Below are positions 48,323-60,700 of a stretch of DNA of 64,000 nt, one piece after another. The notes under the pieces are model-generated. The model made no database searches, was not told where the DNA came from, and worked only from the letters and a program-made list of their open reading frames with translations. The stretch is from Lutraria lutraria. Lineage: Eukaryota > Mollusca > Bivalvia > Venerida > Mactridae. How positions within the stretch are numbered: position 1 is the first letter of the stretch; each line of letters starts with the position of its first letter. The translations under genes were made by a program, and so were the position numbers. The stretch covers positions 19,599,528 to 19,663,527 of the forward strand of contig OZ026851.1 of the NCBI GenBank assembly GCA_964023205.1, read 5' to 3'.

Positions 48323-48777
48323 CTTTTAATATAAATTGTTGGATTAAATTAGAAATAAATAGTGTTTGTACATATTTGTGTTTGTCGTTTAATTGACTTG
48401 TAGACATTTAATATTCATACCAACACAAAAATACAACATCCATGATGTCAGAATTTTGTTATTGGGATTAATTAAAATTGGACATTAATCTGTTAATATT
48501 TAAGATTTGTGATGGACATAGAATTTGGCGGCATCCAACCACCAGTGATGAACTGTGAGAACTCAGGGATGCTTTAGCATCCCTGGAGAACTCAAACCTG
48601 CCCGTAGCTTAGGAGAAGTTTTCAAACCACATTGAAGGTTAAATCAGAAGAAGAATTTATATCTTATACCCATAGTATTATGGGTAGGAGAGAAAGGCAT
48701 GGATATCCATTCTACATGGATATTAAGTGGTAGTGAAAAAAGAAGCGAAAAGCATATTACTACAAGTTTAAATCCAC

Positions 48778-49242
48778 GTGCAACCTAAACTGAATCCAAT
48801 ATTTACACGCTATAAATTTAATCATGAAATACACGGAGCGGACACGACTGACCGATTGAGAATGGTTTCTAGAGACTGCAACTTTGCACAAGAAGAGCAC
48901 GACAATATGCTGTGCGATAGAATAGTATTTGGGACAAAAGCAAATAAGTTACGAGAGAAGCTAATAAACGTTGGTGCAGATTTAACCTTGGACAAAGCTG
49001 TACAAACTGCACAAAGTTTGGAGTACTCAGAAGAATAGCTACGGTCTATGGCACAGAAAGATGTCGACTTCGTCCAATCTAGAAAGCAATCGACGAATTA
49101 CCGAGGGCAATCAAAACAAATGCATGTTCAGAACCACAGGGGAGCCCGTCGTCCAAACACAAGGTCACCACAGAAGACAACGTGTACGAGCTGTGCTACT
49201 GTACATAAATTCGGAGAATGTCCAACAAGAGGGAAGAAGTGA
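48778..49242 (+). pseudogene. Ty3/Gypsy-type Gag fragment with zinc knuckle
   Basis: One reading frame holds RDCNFAQEEHDNMLCDRIVF, LREKLINVGADLTLDKAVQ and, after one in-frame TAG at 49036, a basic region ending in CTSCATVHKFGEC (CX2CX3HX4C). This order (capsid C-terminal helices, then a zinc knuckle) is that of Gypsy-class LTR-retrotransposon Gag. The TAG sits where CAG would keep the frame open. The N-terminal part, protease and polymerase are absent and no LTR was seen, so it is a decayed fragment. It lies about 850 bp upstream of ZC3H15, in divergent orientation. Confidence 0.7.
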
Positions 49243-49849
49243 CTAGCAAGTTAAACTATTTTAAGAAGGTGTGTAGGACAAAATGCCTAAAAAATAACGT
49301 AAATTCTGTTTGTGACAAATTAATGTTTATTTAATGTATGATTTTTGCCTGTAACAGCTCAATAAGGACAGAAAAAAATAAAATAGGGTTTGTAGGTCAT
49401 AAAACGTTTTGTCGAAGCAGATTTTTCTTACTTTTGAATTACGATTCATCCCCTAATATTTTCATAGTAAGACAATTGATTGCAATTTTATTTTATTCTA
49501 CTGTTAGATTAGTCTAGCTGGTTCCCGATTTTGCTGATAACAAAGTAAAGGTCCCATTATAACGTAGTGGTAGGGGAAGGAACTACAGACTACTTATTTC
49601 TGTTTCGGATAGCATTTTTTTTGGTTATCAAAATAAACCCATTGCATATTGAGCACATTATAACAAGATGGGTATTAATTAATGTCTCACATCTATATAA
49701 AATATATTTAGGTTATCATTGTAATACATGTTCATAGAATGGGTCAGAACTTGATGGTTTCTGGTCCTTCAAACAAATTTGGCATTTTGATATTTTATCC
49801 CATCAAGGATAAGCTTCTTTTTATTATTTTCACGTCCCCGGTAATTTAT

Positions 49850-50390
49850 AGCAGAGTTATTGCCCTTTGTTTATTTCACCTTACAATGCTTGTCATTGCA
49901 ACTTCTCCTACAATTCATATGCGATATTTCCTAAACTTTCACAGAATGATCAGTATCAAGTGCCGTAGCGTATATTCTCAGGCCTTCTTTATTCGGCCAA
50001 TTTTGGCAGAGTTATTGCCCTCTGTTTAATTTTACCTTCTAATGCTTCTGGGCTGAACTCCTACACTTTTCATGCGATTTTCAATTAAGTTTCACATATC
50101 ATGAGTCGTAGTGGATATATTCAGTTTTTTTTCTATTCGGTGTTTTTTAGAAAATTATTTCCCTTTTTGTTTGATTTTACCTTCTGGAATTATTTCCCTT
50201 TTTGCTTCCATAGGATTTTGATAAAGGTTTTACATATAAATCATTATCAAGTGTAATGCCTTTTTCAGACTTCGGCAAGTCTGTCATTTTTTATTTTTGG
50301 CAGAGTTATTGCCCTTTGTTTAAAGTTAATTTGTAATTCTTCTTTGGGCAACACCTCTTACATATTCTTACTATTTCCATCAAACTTTTT
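49850..50390. repeat. Degenerate tandem repeat, four units of about 140-156 bp
   Basis: GCAGAGTTATTGCCCTTTGT or variants recur at about 49852, 50008, 50150 and 50302. Confidence 0.6.
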
Positions 50391-50459
50391 TTATGTCAGG
50401 TATGTACGTGTTATGTCATGTATGTACATGTTATGCACCTGTCAATATTTTGCCCGCCC

Positions 50460-50477
50460 GGGGGGGGGGGGGGGGGG
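50460..50477. repeat. Run of 18 G
   Basis: Uninterrupted G-run after CCCGCCC, next to the minisatellite; G-quadruplex-capable or an assembly-prone homopolymer. Confidence 0.9.
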
Positions 50478-50689
50478 TCGGCGGCGAGCATACACGGGAC
50501 TTTAGACAGAAGACAATTTCCGACAGGCGGGAATTTGATCAACTTAATGACTCCGGGTCCCAGGAAATAGACTTTGGCCGGGTTTTTACATCACTGTCGC
50601 ATTTGATGCACGAAGAAGGCTCTATGGTGGGGATTTAGAAGAATACGGTTGTCTCTAGGATGGGGATTTAGACATCAAACTGGTGCATT

Positions 50690-51270
50690 ATGTCACGTGT
50701 GTACGTGTTATGTCACGTGTGAACATGTTATGTCACGTGTGTATGTGCTATGTCACGTGTGTATGTGTTATGTCACGTGTGTACGTGTTTTTTCACGTGT
50801 GAACATGTTATGTCACGTGTGTATGTGTTATGTCACGTGTGTACGTGTAATGTCACGTGTGAACATGTTATGTCACGTGTGTACGTGTTATTTCACGTGT
50901 GAACATGTTATGTCACGTGTGTATGTGTTATGTCATGCGTGTATGTGTTATGTCACGTGTGTACGTGTTTTTTTCACGTGTGAACATGTTATGTCACGTG
51001 TGTATGTGTTATGTCATGCGTGTACGTGTTATGTCACGTGTGTACGTGTTATGTCACGTGTGTATGTGTTATGTCACGTATGTACGTGTTATGTCGCGTG
51101 TGTACGTGTTATGTCGCGTGTGTACGTGTTATGTCACGTGTGTACGTGTTATGTCACGTGTGTATGTGTTATGTCACGTGTGTATGTGTTATGTCATGCG
51201 GGTATGTGTTATGTAATGCGTGTATGTGTTATGTCACGTGTGTATGTTTTATGTCACATGTGTACGTGTC
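50690..51270. repeat. 20-bp minisatellite with CACGTG in most units
   Basis: Unit TGTTATGTCACGTGTGTACG (20 bp), about 29 copies, with variants GTATG, GAACA and TCGCG/TCATG. CACGTG, the canonical E-box, appears in roughly two thirds of units. Long frames across the array are by-products of the repeat. Confidence 0.95.
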
Positions 51271-51279
51271 ACTGATGAA

Positions 51280-53085
51280 TATTACGTGTTCAATAACAAA
51301 ACAAAATAAACAAACAGTCAACGATTAAAATTTATTTAATAATGTGCATAAATTTAGTAGTGTTAAAATATAAAGAAAAACTATACAACAATAATAATTA
51401 TTAAAAGATTAATGGTGATGACAAATAGCCATGTATAAACTATGACGATGATCAATGATGAGTGATAATAGGTCAATTTAAAGTTACATACGAACGTACC
51501 ACTTATTAATATGCTTATAAAAAATTGAATTTTTATTTTTTGATTGTTCAGTTATATAATATGTCAAACCGAAAGATGGAATTTGACACTGTCTCAAATA
51601 GTAGGATGAAATTTAAAAAATACTTGGACTCGATGTATCGTGCGGTCTGACAAACATGAAAAAATGACCAATTAAAAAAAGATAATTATGCTGTTAGGAA
51701 CGCATCGATTAAAGATTATTATAACTCGAGACCGTTTTTATCATCCTTTTTACATAAATTCATAAAAAATGTTACCATGGGGACTAGGAAGTATTGAATT
51801 TTTCATTCTTTACATAAGATAATTGGAAATTTTACGAAACATTATTTTCCTTTACAAAAATGTATCAACATCATAAAACTGGATTATCAAAAGGAATGTC
51901 AAATGGAGCCTCGAAAATGATAGTTATATTTGATAAAATCACATTAATTTGACCTTTTTATTTAACCTAAACAATTTACTCATTTCCCTCGATGGTATTT
52001 AATACGTGCCAAATAATGAACATCAGGTGATAAAACTTTTTATGATCGACAATACAACACATGTATAACCAAACTAATCCCTGTGTATTTTATTGAAGCA
52101 CAAGTGTGAACCGTTAGTTGAGCAAAACTCAAATGCAAATGTAAAGCTATAATATATAGTTAAATACAATCGGATATACAGAAACAACTACATGTATTAC
52201 AGAAAAAAAACAATTACAGTGATACAATTAATATAATATGTGTTGGGAAAGTGAAGCACTATTTAGTATTTAAATACTTCTGCTTTTCTAATGCGTTTTT
52301 ATCATTAAATGTGTATAGATATATAGTAGTTTTTTTTTTGAAACAGTAAATATACAAATGTAATATAGTTTTATTGTTACATGTAATTTAAAGCATGCAT
52401 CATGAAAGCGCACGAAGAGACTTTAAGTTTGTTGACAGAGATAGTGGGATCAAATCAACAACCATAATTGTGGTAACATAACAAAGAGTATCATGTAATT
52501 AATATTGATTTAACAATACATATTAGATTCCGTTATGTTTGTAATGCCAGGTTTCAAACTATCATTTTATAGTTTTTTCTCTAATATAATATCAATAAAA
52601 CAAAAAAAAGTATCCTTTACAAAAAGGCATAATTCATAATTAATTTATTCATGTATATTGATAATATTGTTAAAATCATTTTGTCAATTTACTTACCATG
52701 GCGTTGTTTTTACGACAAATATTTCATTTCAGAAAATATTGGGACATTTAAGTGAACAAGCAGTTAATCTATTTACACAATGAACACACTTTATAAATTA
52801 AGTGTAAATCACTCATTATAAGTTTTTATATTGAAATTTTACTTATTCTTTATTACGGATAAGTTTAATGAGTTTTTTTTGTAATGATGTATACTTGATT
52901 ATATATAATGAGTAATTATACATGTATTGTAAACTATCCGTCTATATAAGTCAGTCATTTTGAGTGGTGAGTACAACTTTCTGACAGTATCGGATTAAGC
53001 CTTTGTTGATGATAAAAATGAATATATTCCTTATAAAAAACAACCTTTTAACATATAAATATCAAAAAAGATAAGTATTCAATAT
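51280..53085. other. Non-coding, no feature recognised
   Basis: Strongly AT-rich; I see no exon, tRNA or element boundary. Confidence 0.35.
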
Positions 53086-53090
53086 GTATT

Positions 53091-53120
53091 TATCTGAAGA
53101 AGGCGTAATGCCGAAACGTT
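53091..53120 (+). other. Hammerhead-core-like motif
   Basis: CTGAAGA, then AGGCGTAATGCC (a stem GGC/GCC with a small loop), then GAAAC. CUGANGA-stem-GAAA is the conserved core of hammerhead ribozymes, which occur in Penelope-like elements and retrozymes of many metazoans. A clear stem III with cleavage triplet is not evident, so this may be a decayed copy or coincidence. Confidence 0.3.
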
Positions 53121-53739
53121 AAATTAAAAACATATCCAGAATTTTAACACGTGTTGTGCTTGTTTAAACTACATTGTAACATATCAATATCAACATCACG
53201 TAAATACAAGCATACTTACATACATATTAACTTACATTATACATACATGGATAATTCGGAATAATCATAAATGATTACATATAACAATCAGTGCAAATGT
53301 ATCATATTTTAATCGAAGCAAAAAGTAGTGATTTTGTTTATTTTCCATAAGACCGTTATAATGCGCCCTGCTAGATTTTACATGAAAATTTGCAATAAAT
53401 CTTACAATTTCGTTCAAGTGCTTTCAAAATAATCGACATGACTAAAGTATTGGATCAATAAGACAGAAATTCTGTGAAGATATAAAGGGGCGATGAAGTT
53501 TATCGATTGTACATTTATAGTAATTAACTTTATTTCCATGCAATGATCTAATTTTAAGATCCTGCAAGAGATGTGAATAAGGCGTTCGTATGTAGGCAGG
53601 ACATAAATATGCTTTGTATACTTTTCAGTGACTTAATTGAAATCTTCGTTCATACAAGAACGTAATGTGAAACCAAAACATGATTATTTAAGTCCAAAAT
53701 ATCACCAGAATATGAAAATCATTTTCACTAATTATAAAC

Positions 53740-53945
53740 TGCGGAATCCAGATAGGACCAGAGCGATTTCGTCTCGCGCCTTTTTGACTAGCCCAAAAAG
53801 AGTTCATGTTACAAACTCGTCTTAATTTTTCTGGCCAATTTACACTCTAATGCATTGCTATTTCGTCTCCAAATCCAAAAAAGGTTTCATTCTCCAAAAA
53901 GGCGCGGGGCGAGATCTCTCTGTCCCTATCTGGATCCCGTATTAA
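53740..53945. mobile_element. About 205-bp MITE with roughly 45-bp imperfect TIRs
   Basis: Left CGGAATCCAGATAGGACCAG ... CGCGCCTTTTTG; right, inverted, CGGGATCCAGATAGGGACAG ... GCGCCTTTTTG. No coding. Confidence 0.7.
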
Positions 53946-54743
53946 ATGGAATAAATTCTATTTTATAGCAAGTTCAGTTGAAACAGTTGAGGTTTTTATT
54001 GCTTGGATGTCAATGATTGCACTCGCACTACTTGTTTACAATAAATGTTTGATTAATCTAAAAACGGAAACCAGTTAAACTGACATCCATATTTGCTCTA
54101 TAATTTGATGTCTTCAACTACTTCATGTATTCCGAGAAACTCACGTGAAAATCACTAAAACTTTCAAATCAATGCATAAAAAATGTACAAAAATCTATTA
54201 ACCAATGAACGGAAATGTATGATAAAAACAATGTACATTGTGTATATAAAAAAGACGAAAATTTTAATCGATAGTTTTATATGAGCATAAATAATGAAAC
54301 AAACACTTCTTTAAGGCGATACTTGTGTGCAAAAAATGCAACTTGTAATCTAAACAAAATCACCAATGTATTCATGAATAAGGTGTTATAGTGCATTGGC
54401 ACGAAATGTGTGACAAAATATTGAAGATAACCGATTCATTAAACTTATTTCGGCTCGGCTCACAAAATGTCAAATACCCGATCAAAGGTTATTTTTACTA
54501 ACTTCTATGTAGTAATTATCACCAGAAAATACAAAAAGTAGACCACACATTATTGGCCATTCTATAATCCGTACCATATTACATGTATGTGTCTCCTATG
54601 ATTAATAAGAATGGTATATCACTTGTATCCTGTACAGGCCGCTCAAATTTGTACAGAAGTACCATTGTGAGTCACTTTCTTTAATGATTCACTGTTGTAG
54701 CATAGTTTTGGGAATTGAACAATTTTCACATCCTCTGATAGAT
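53946..54743. other. Candidate 3' UTR / downstream region of the Shisa-like gene
   Basis: No exon seen; if 54763-54744 is the last coding exon this would contain its 3' UTR. No decisive poly(A) signal assigned. Confidence 0.25.
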
Positions 54744-54763
54744 TCACGTTTCGACCTCGGCTT
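54744..54763 (-). CDS. Shisa-like gene, candidate terminal coding exon
   Basis: A strong acceptor (TCTTCCTGTTTTCCAG) is followed in the phase required by exon 55463-55356. The frame reads K-AEVET and then TGA. It is only 20 coding nucleotides, so the call rests on phase and the polypyrimidine tract. Confidence 0.35.
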
Positions 54764-57700
54764 CTGGAAAACAGGAAGAGATTATAACAGTATCAATAAA
54801 AGTTGCGAAGTCTGCAAGGTATGTACTGCAACGTATATAACAAGTTGTACTATATTCTGTGTTGTTATTAGGTAAACGGACGTTTTTTTTTTCAGTACGG
54901 AAACATCTGAGGATATCACAGACAGATATGTAGGGACAGGAACGAATATTCGAGCAAAAATGTTAAAATACGTCCATTTCGTCGCATTATATCATGGATT
55001 TTATACACTTAAGGAGGAAGGGACCCGCCTCCGTGGTCGAGTGGTTAAGGTCGCTGACTTCAACTCACTGTAACCTCTCACTGACAAAGGGTCGTGGGTT
55101 CAAGCCCCGCTTCCGACCATGTCTCTTTATGTGAGAAAGTAGGCAGTTGGTTACAGAGGATGGGAGTTTAGTACTGGTTCTTCCATTGAAGGATAATTAG
55201 ATGAACTGTCTGCTTCATATAACTCTGGCTGTTGAAAAGGGGTGCAAAACTCGATTTAAACAAAACAAACAAAGAAGAGATGCACTGAAATGTGATTTAT
55301 TAACTGTTTGTATCTTTAATAAAAAAATTAGTTCTCGGAAAATAATGGTTCTTACTTTCGTGTTGTGTTTTGAGCAAAGGCGCAGTTGGTCCATGTTCAT
55401 CAGATGGTGTGGTCACTGTGATGACAACATTACTGGGTACATCTACACCAAGATGTTGGCGTTCTGAAATTATATGTATAAACATGCATGAAAAAGTCAA
55501 TATCACGATGACATTTAGGTAGCGGTGTAGAAAGCCCTAGACCCAGATCTAGACAATGTGAATTTGTATTTTCAAGCATTCTTAAGCTTTTTGTAAGTTG
55601 GATTGCTTTTTACGTAGTTTTCTCTGAGAAATTCGTTTTAATTGTTTATAGAAAGTGCTTCTTTTTCCTTTTTAAGGAAGTGACTCCACACAATCGTATA
55701 TGCATTAATGACAATGCGTAGTTAAATCTCGAATCTAAACATTAGGACAGTCTTGTTTGCATGTTAAACTATTTGGGAAATTCTGCAAAACAGTCCGAAT
55801 ATTAAAATGGTCTTTTCATTAAGGTGATTTCCGAGTGAGGTTTAATTGTAATGTTGCTATAGTAACATGACTATAGGTGATAATGTGATGGTATGTTTAC
55901 CTGAATGTCCTTTGTGATTTGAATGATCATGAACATCATGTGATGCACGACGACTTATTGACGGAGTGGGAACGGCGCTTGGATTTCTGCTACCTGAAAT
56001 AAAAATGTCCGATTGGGTATACCAGTAACGATTATAAGAGTGACTTATGTTATCAATTTATAGATGTAACATCTATTATCAATTTTGGTAATACAGATAT
56101 TCATCTAAGTCAAATGGGTGTCACAAAAATGTGCTTATGGTCAAATTAAAATAATTGGCTAGAGTATTATTTGTAAGACCAGTTTAATTCAGTATGTTGT
56201 AATAAAACCAAGGTTGTTCGAGAAACCTATTAGTACGTGTTTAGGATTATTTTCAGTCGGCCTACAATCGTAACAAATAAATTAAAACATTAACACGTTG
56301 TGCATAGTAAATCATTGATTAAAATATTTTAAAAGATAGTTTAGATAAAGCAATGGAGCGTGCTTACTGGAACAACACTGACTGTAACAGGAACAAACTT
56401 TGCCATGTCATACGCGACATGGAACTCTCTGAATTTCTGAAACCACCGGCATCGGACAAGACTGCTAACGGTCTCCAATGATCTTCTCCTACAGTTATTG
56501 ACTGGGATCCCAGTGGACCCTAACAAGTATGTTTGAAGACCCTCACTATGCTGATGATTATATATCGCCCCCCCCCCCCCCCTGTCACATACATACGCCA
56601 ACATGCAACAAAAAACGGAAGACATCCTACAGACTGCCAGACTAACTGGACTAAAGTTCAACGTCAGCAAACCCAAGTGCCTCATGATCAACCAAGTCAA
56701 ATCGCAAGACATCCATATAGAAGGACAAGTCATCGAAGACTTTGACATCTTCATTGATCTGGACAGCAAATGCGGATTGATAAGCTGTCAATTATATATT
56801 TTTAATGTCCCAATTTTTAGGTCACAATATCAGCAATAATCATAAAGCTTTTATTGCTTTAATATTTTTGAATTTTTGTAACGTTTATTTTTATTGCTTT
56901 AATATTTTTGAATTTTCGTAACGTTTATTTTTATTGGTTTTATATTTTTGAATTTTCGTAACGTTTATCTTTATTGGTTTTATATTTTTGAATTTTCGTA
57001 ACGTTTATTTTTATTGGTTTTATATTTTTGAATTTTCGTAACGTTTATTTTTATTGGTTTATATTTTTGAATTTTTGTAACGTTTATTTTTATTGGATAA
57101 AAACATATAACGTAATCTAATAAAAGGTCAATTTTTCCTCCGAGAAGTCACTCTTGTTGATTTCGTATAAAACAATTTCATTATGATGTGAACTTTGTTT
57201 TAAAACAAACATGTACATCTTTAGTAAAATAGTGAAAACTACAGCAAAGAAACAATAGTTAGGAAAAACGTGATAGCCTCTGCTGTTTTTATCATGTCAA
57301 GCTTGCTTGGATTGCTGTATTGTGTAGTCATCTTTCATTGTTGATAATAAAACTGTAGCATTACCTCTATTAAAGCTCCCAGGTCTGCTTCTAGCGTTGC
57401 TACGTAAACTTCCCTGTCTGCTAGGTTGTCTGCTACCATGACGACTACCTTGACGACTGTTACGTCGACTTTCACGTATACCAGTGATACTGTTCACCAC
57501 AGTCATGTGATCCTGGTAGGCTGGCTGCTCCAACCTATTTACTGTATAATAATATACGTCTATAAACATCTACATTATTATAAAAAACCATTGTTTTTGG
57601 TCTGTTTTCAATAAATTACTATATTCATACATTTTTCATCTTGGTAATGAGATAATCTTAATATAAAGACTGAATATTTGATTTCTCAATATCGTGCTTT

Positions 57701-60700
57701 TATATACATGTATGTTAATAAATAAGTGATTTGATATAGGCCCAGTTATTCGGCGAGAGCAGTCGTATTGGCTCAATGCCGAAGGCCGAGGGCCAATACG
57801 ACTGTCGCGAGGACAAATAACAAGGCCTATATACCAAATCAGTTATTTATTGACTATTTTATCAAATATCTATACTCACTTTTTGGCCCTGCTTTAGCAG
57901 CCAGTTATACCGCTTAAAATGCGGGGTTTATACCTAAATCACCGGGAGGGAAGTGATATAGATATTTGACCGCTTATTGGAAATACCACTGCATTATTAT
58001 GCCAGACAATAAACAAGTTACAAGGTTGATAATAGATAGTTATTTAATACATTGTAACTGTAAATAATCTATTGTTAGGGGTATGTTTTATATTTTAGTC
58101 AAATTGCTTTCTAAGGATATTTTTTAAGTTATACAATAATAGCGCACCAAAACTCTGCAAGTATGAATTTATATTTTTTACGGGAAAAAGAAACAAACAA
58201 ATCTCTTTCGAACTGTCGTATCTCAGGCAGATTTCTCTGAATATAATTAAATTAAAAATTAACTAAACTAGAGGTGAAGTTATTGTTCAACCCGACATGA
58301 AAACGAACTTAATTGTTTTGCTAAAAAAAGAATATTCAGATATAAAATTGAATTCTAATAATGCCGAATATTTATACATATAGAAAATTACAATTTTCGT
58401 TCTTGTAGGCATCAGCTTATAGACATTTCAGAGACTTCATTTGATCCGTTAAAGGGTCGTTACTAGAGTAACGCATTTTTAGATGTTATGCCAGAATACG
58501 AGTTTATGCTTTCTATGACTTTCCTATTTGGTGCAGACATACGATTTGGATAGACTGCACATTCAGTTCACATCGTTTACCGTTCACATTGTGTCATGAA
58601 CATATTCCACGAACTTACCGTCATGATAAAAACTGACTGGCATAATTTTGTTTGTTTGTTTATATCGGGATTTACGCCCCTTTTCCACAGGGCGGACAGT
58701 TCACCTAACCATCGCTCCTGGAAAGAACCAGTAATAGACTCCCATCCTCCGTAAGCAGTTGCTTTCTCACATATAGAGACATGGTCAGTAGAGGGGCTGG
58801 AACCCACAACCCTCTATCAGTGAGATGTTACAGTGATTTGAAGTCAGCGACCTTAACCACTCAACCACACAGGCGGGTGACTGACTGGCATAAAATCACA
58901 TCACTGTTGATCAATATCTTAAGTGGAAACAACACTAGTAATGTTATTAAGCAGACAACAGTATTTTTCTCCCTTTTACCGAATATAGGCGGTTTTTGAA
59001 ATCAACGAAAATAGATAAATCTGTGTAGCTATTGAATCAAATTATTTAAACATTAAAATGACAATGCATTTCACGTAAGGAAAACACCATAAAATGCTTT
59101 TTTAATGTAGTCAAAATTCTACAAACCGCTCTCTTGAAAGATATAATTCCAAGAAGCAAACGAAACTGTTGAATTATATATACAAACGTAAATCAATTAC
59201 ACCGAGCCAAATTAGATTTCCAATAATCAATAACTCAGATTTCAATCTTTGATGTTTAGAATTACAAATACATTTTCAATTAATAGAACCACTGACTGGT
59301 ACCGACGTTTTCAAGTTAGCCCGTAAAAGATGCATAAAACATTATACATACTGAATGCCTCCGTTTTATTCCGTTCTTTCAAGCATGGATTTAACTCTAA
59401 CTTACATTCTAGGGAACACAAGCATAGACTTAAATCAACAGTGCAATCTCTCCAGAGCGACCCTCTCTTGAGCAACAGCCTCCCTTCAACAACAGCATGA
59501 TTCTTTCTACACAGCACGATTTAACGATTAATTTATTCTCTCTAGAGCAACAACCTATCAACAAAAACATAATTTTGCATCTTCCAAAGGTTGTTGCTTT
59601 TGAGATGTTGCCCTGTGCTTACAGTCTAGGTAACACAAATATAGATTTAAATCTACTTACATTCTTTTCCGAAAGATCTTCTCACCCACATTAGTTTAAC
59701 ACCGTCATGGATTTCTTGTCTTTTCTGACAACAACAACAGTACAGAAACAGGCAAATCAGTATAGAAGCCACAAAGCCAGCAGCTATGCTAATACCCGTC
59801 CTAGAAATTTTAAGAAAAAAGTTATCAAAATATAAAACATTATTGCAGACAAGTTTTGCATCGAAGTAACTTTTAAAAATATAAACAGGAACAACTGAAC
59901 TTACTGCGGCAATGCGAATTTCTAAACACATTTTACCAAATAGAATCACGTAAGCACACGTAATTTATCGCATTTGCCTTCGCCGTACGACTCCAACAGG
60001 CCTTGGAAACGAATGCACACACTTAATCCCTTATTTCATAACGATTTGAAAGTGATATATCATTAAGCTTTAGTCAGTATACTAACACTACATTAGCATC
60101 TCGCATTAAATTTTCCCCTTCGTATTTCGTTTCTCCTTCTTTTTTCTTATTCAACTTCAGATATTCATCTTTGTTACAACATTTTTGAGCTGGCTTCTCT
60201 CCACAACAATATGTTTGTCCAGTACTCTGATTTGCTCGTGGGCATGTGAAGTTGTTTAGGCGCTCCCCGTTTTCTGTGAGAGTAACATTATTAAAACAGA
60301 TGGTCTTTTCTGAAAGCAGAGAGAGAGAACAGAATTGGTACCTGACACAATAACACCATCAATATTTACAATACTTACAACATCATAATTATTGTTGTTT
60401 AAAGATGTTTGCTACAGTTTCCAGCTTTTTTTCACATAGACATATAGGAAAAATGAAAAATATAATTCACAAAGCCTTATTTATTTTCTTTTTATGTTGC
60501 CTACTTCTTTTCATGTCATTGTCCAAAATTTCAAGACTTGGTAATGAGTGGTTTTGTATTTTTTCTTCTTTACCTTAACCTTAGCCAATTTTCTTAAATG
60601 ACATGAAAAGAAGTAGGCTAAATAAAAAGAAAATAAATAAGGCATTGTTTATCTTCACTGTAAATTATCTGCCCTTGAATCGACCAACAATCAGCCAAAA

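Noticed and set aside
50649..51328. 208-codon Cys/Val-rich frame
   Set aside because: Translation of the 20-bp minisatellite; three shifted frames are equally open.
56341..56769. 142-codon minus-strand frame
   Set aside because: Antisense shadow of the plus-strand reverse-transcriptase relic, which shows the family motifs.
57297..57569. Independent SR-type splicing factor
   Set aside because: The Arg/Ser-rich frame is a phase-1 exon that joins the transmembrane exon upstream and further tail exons downstream.
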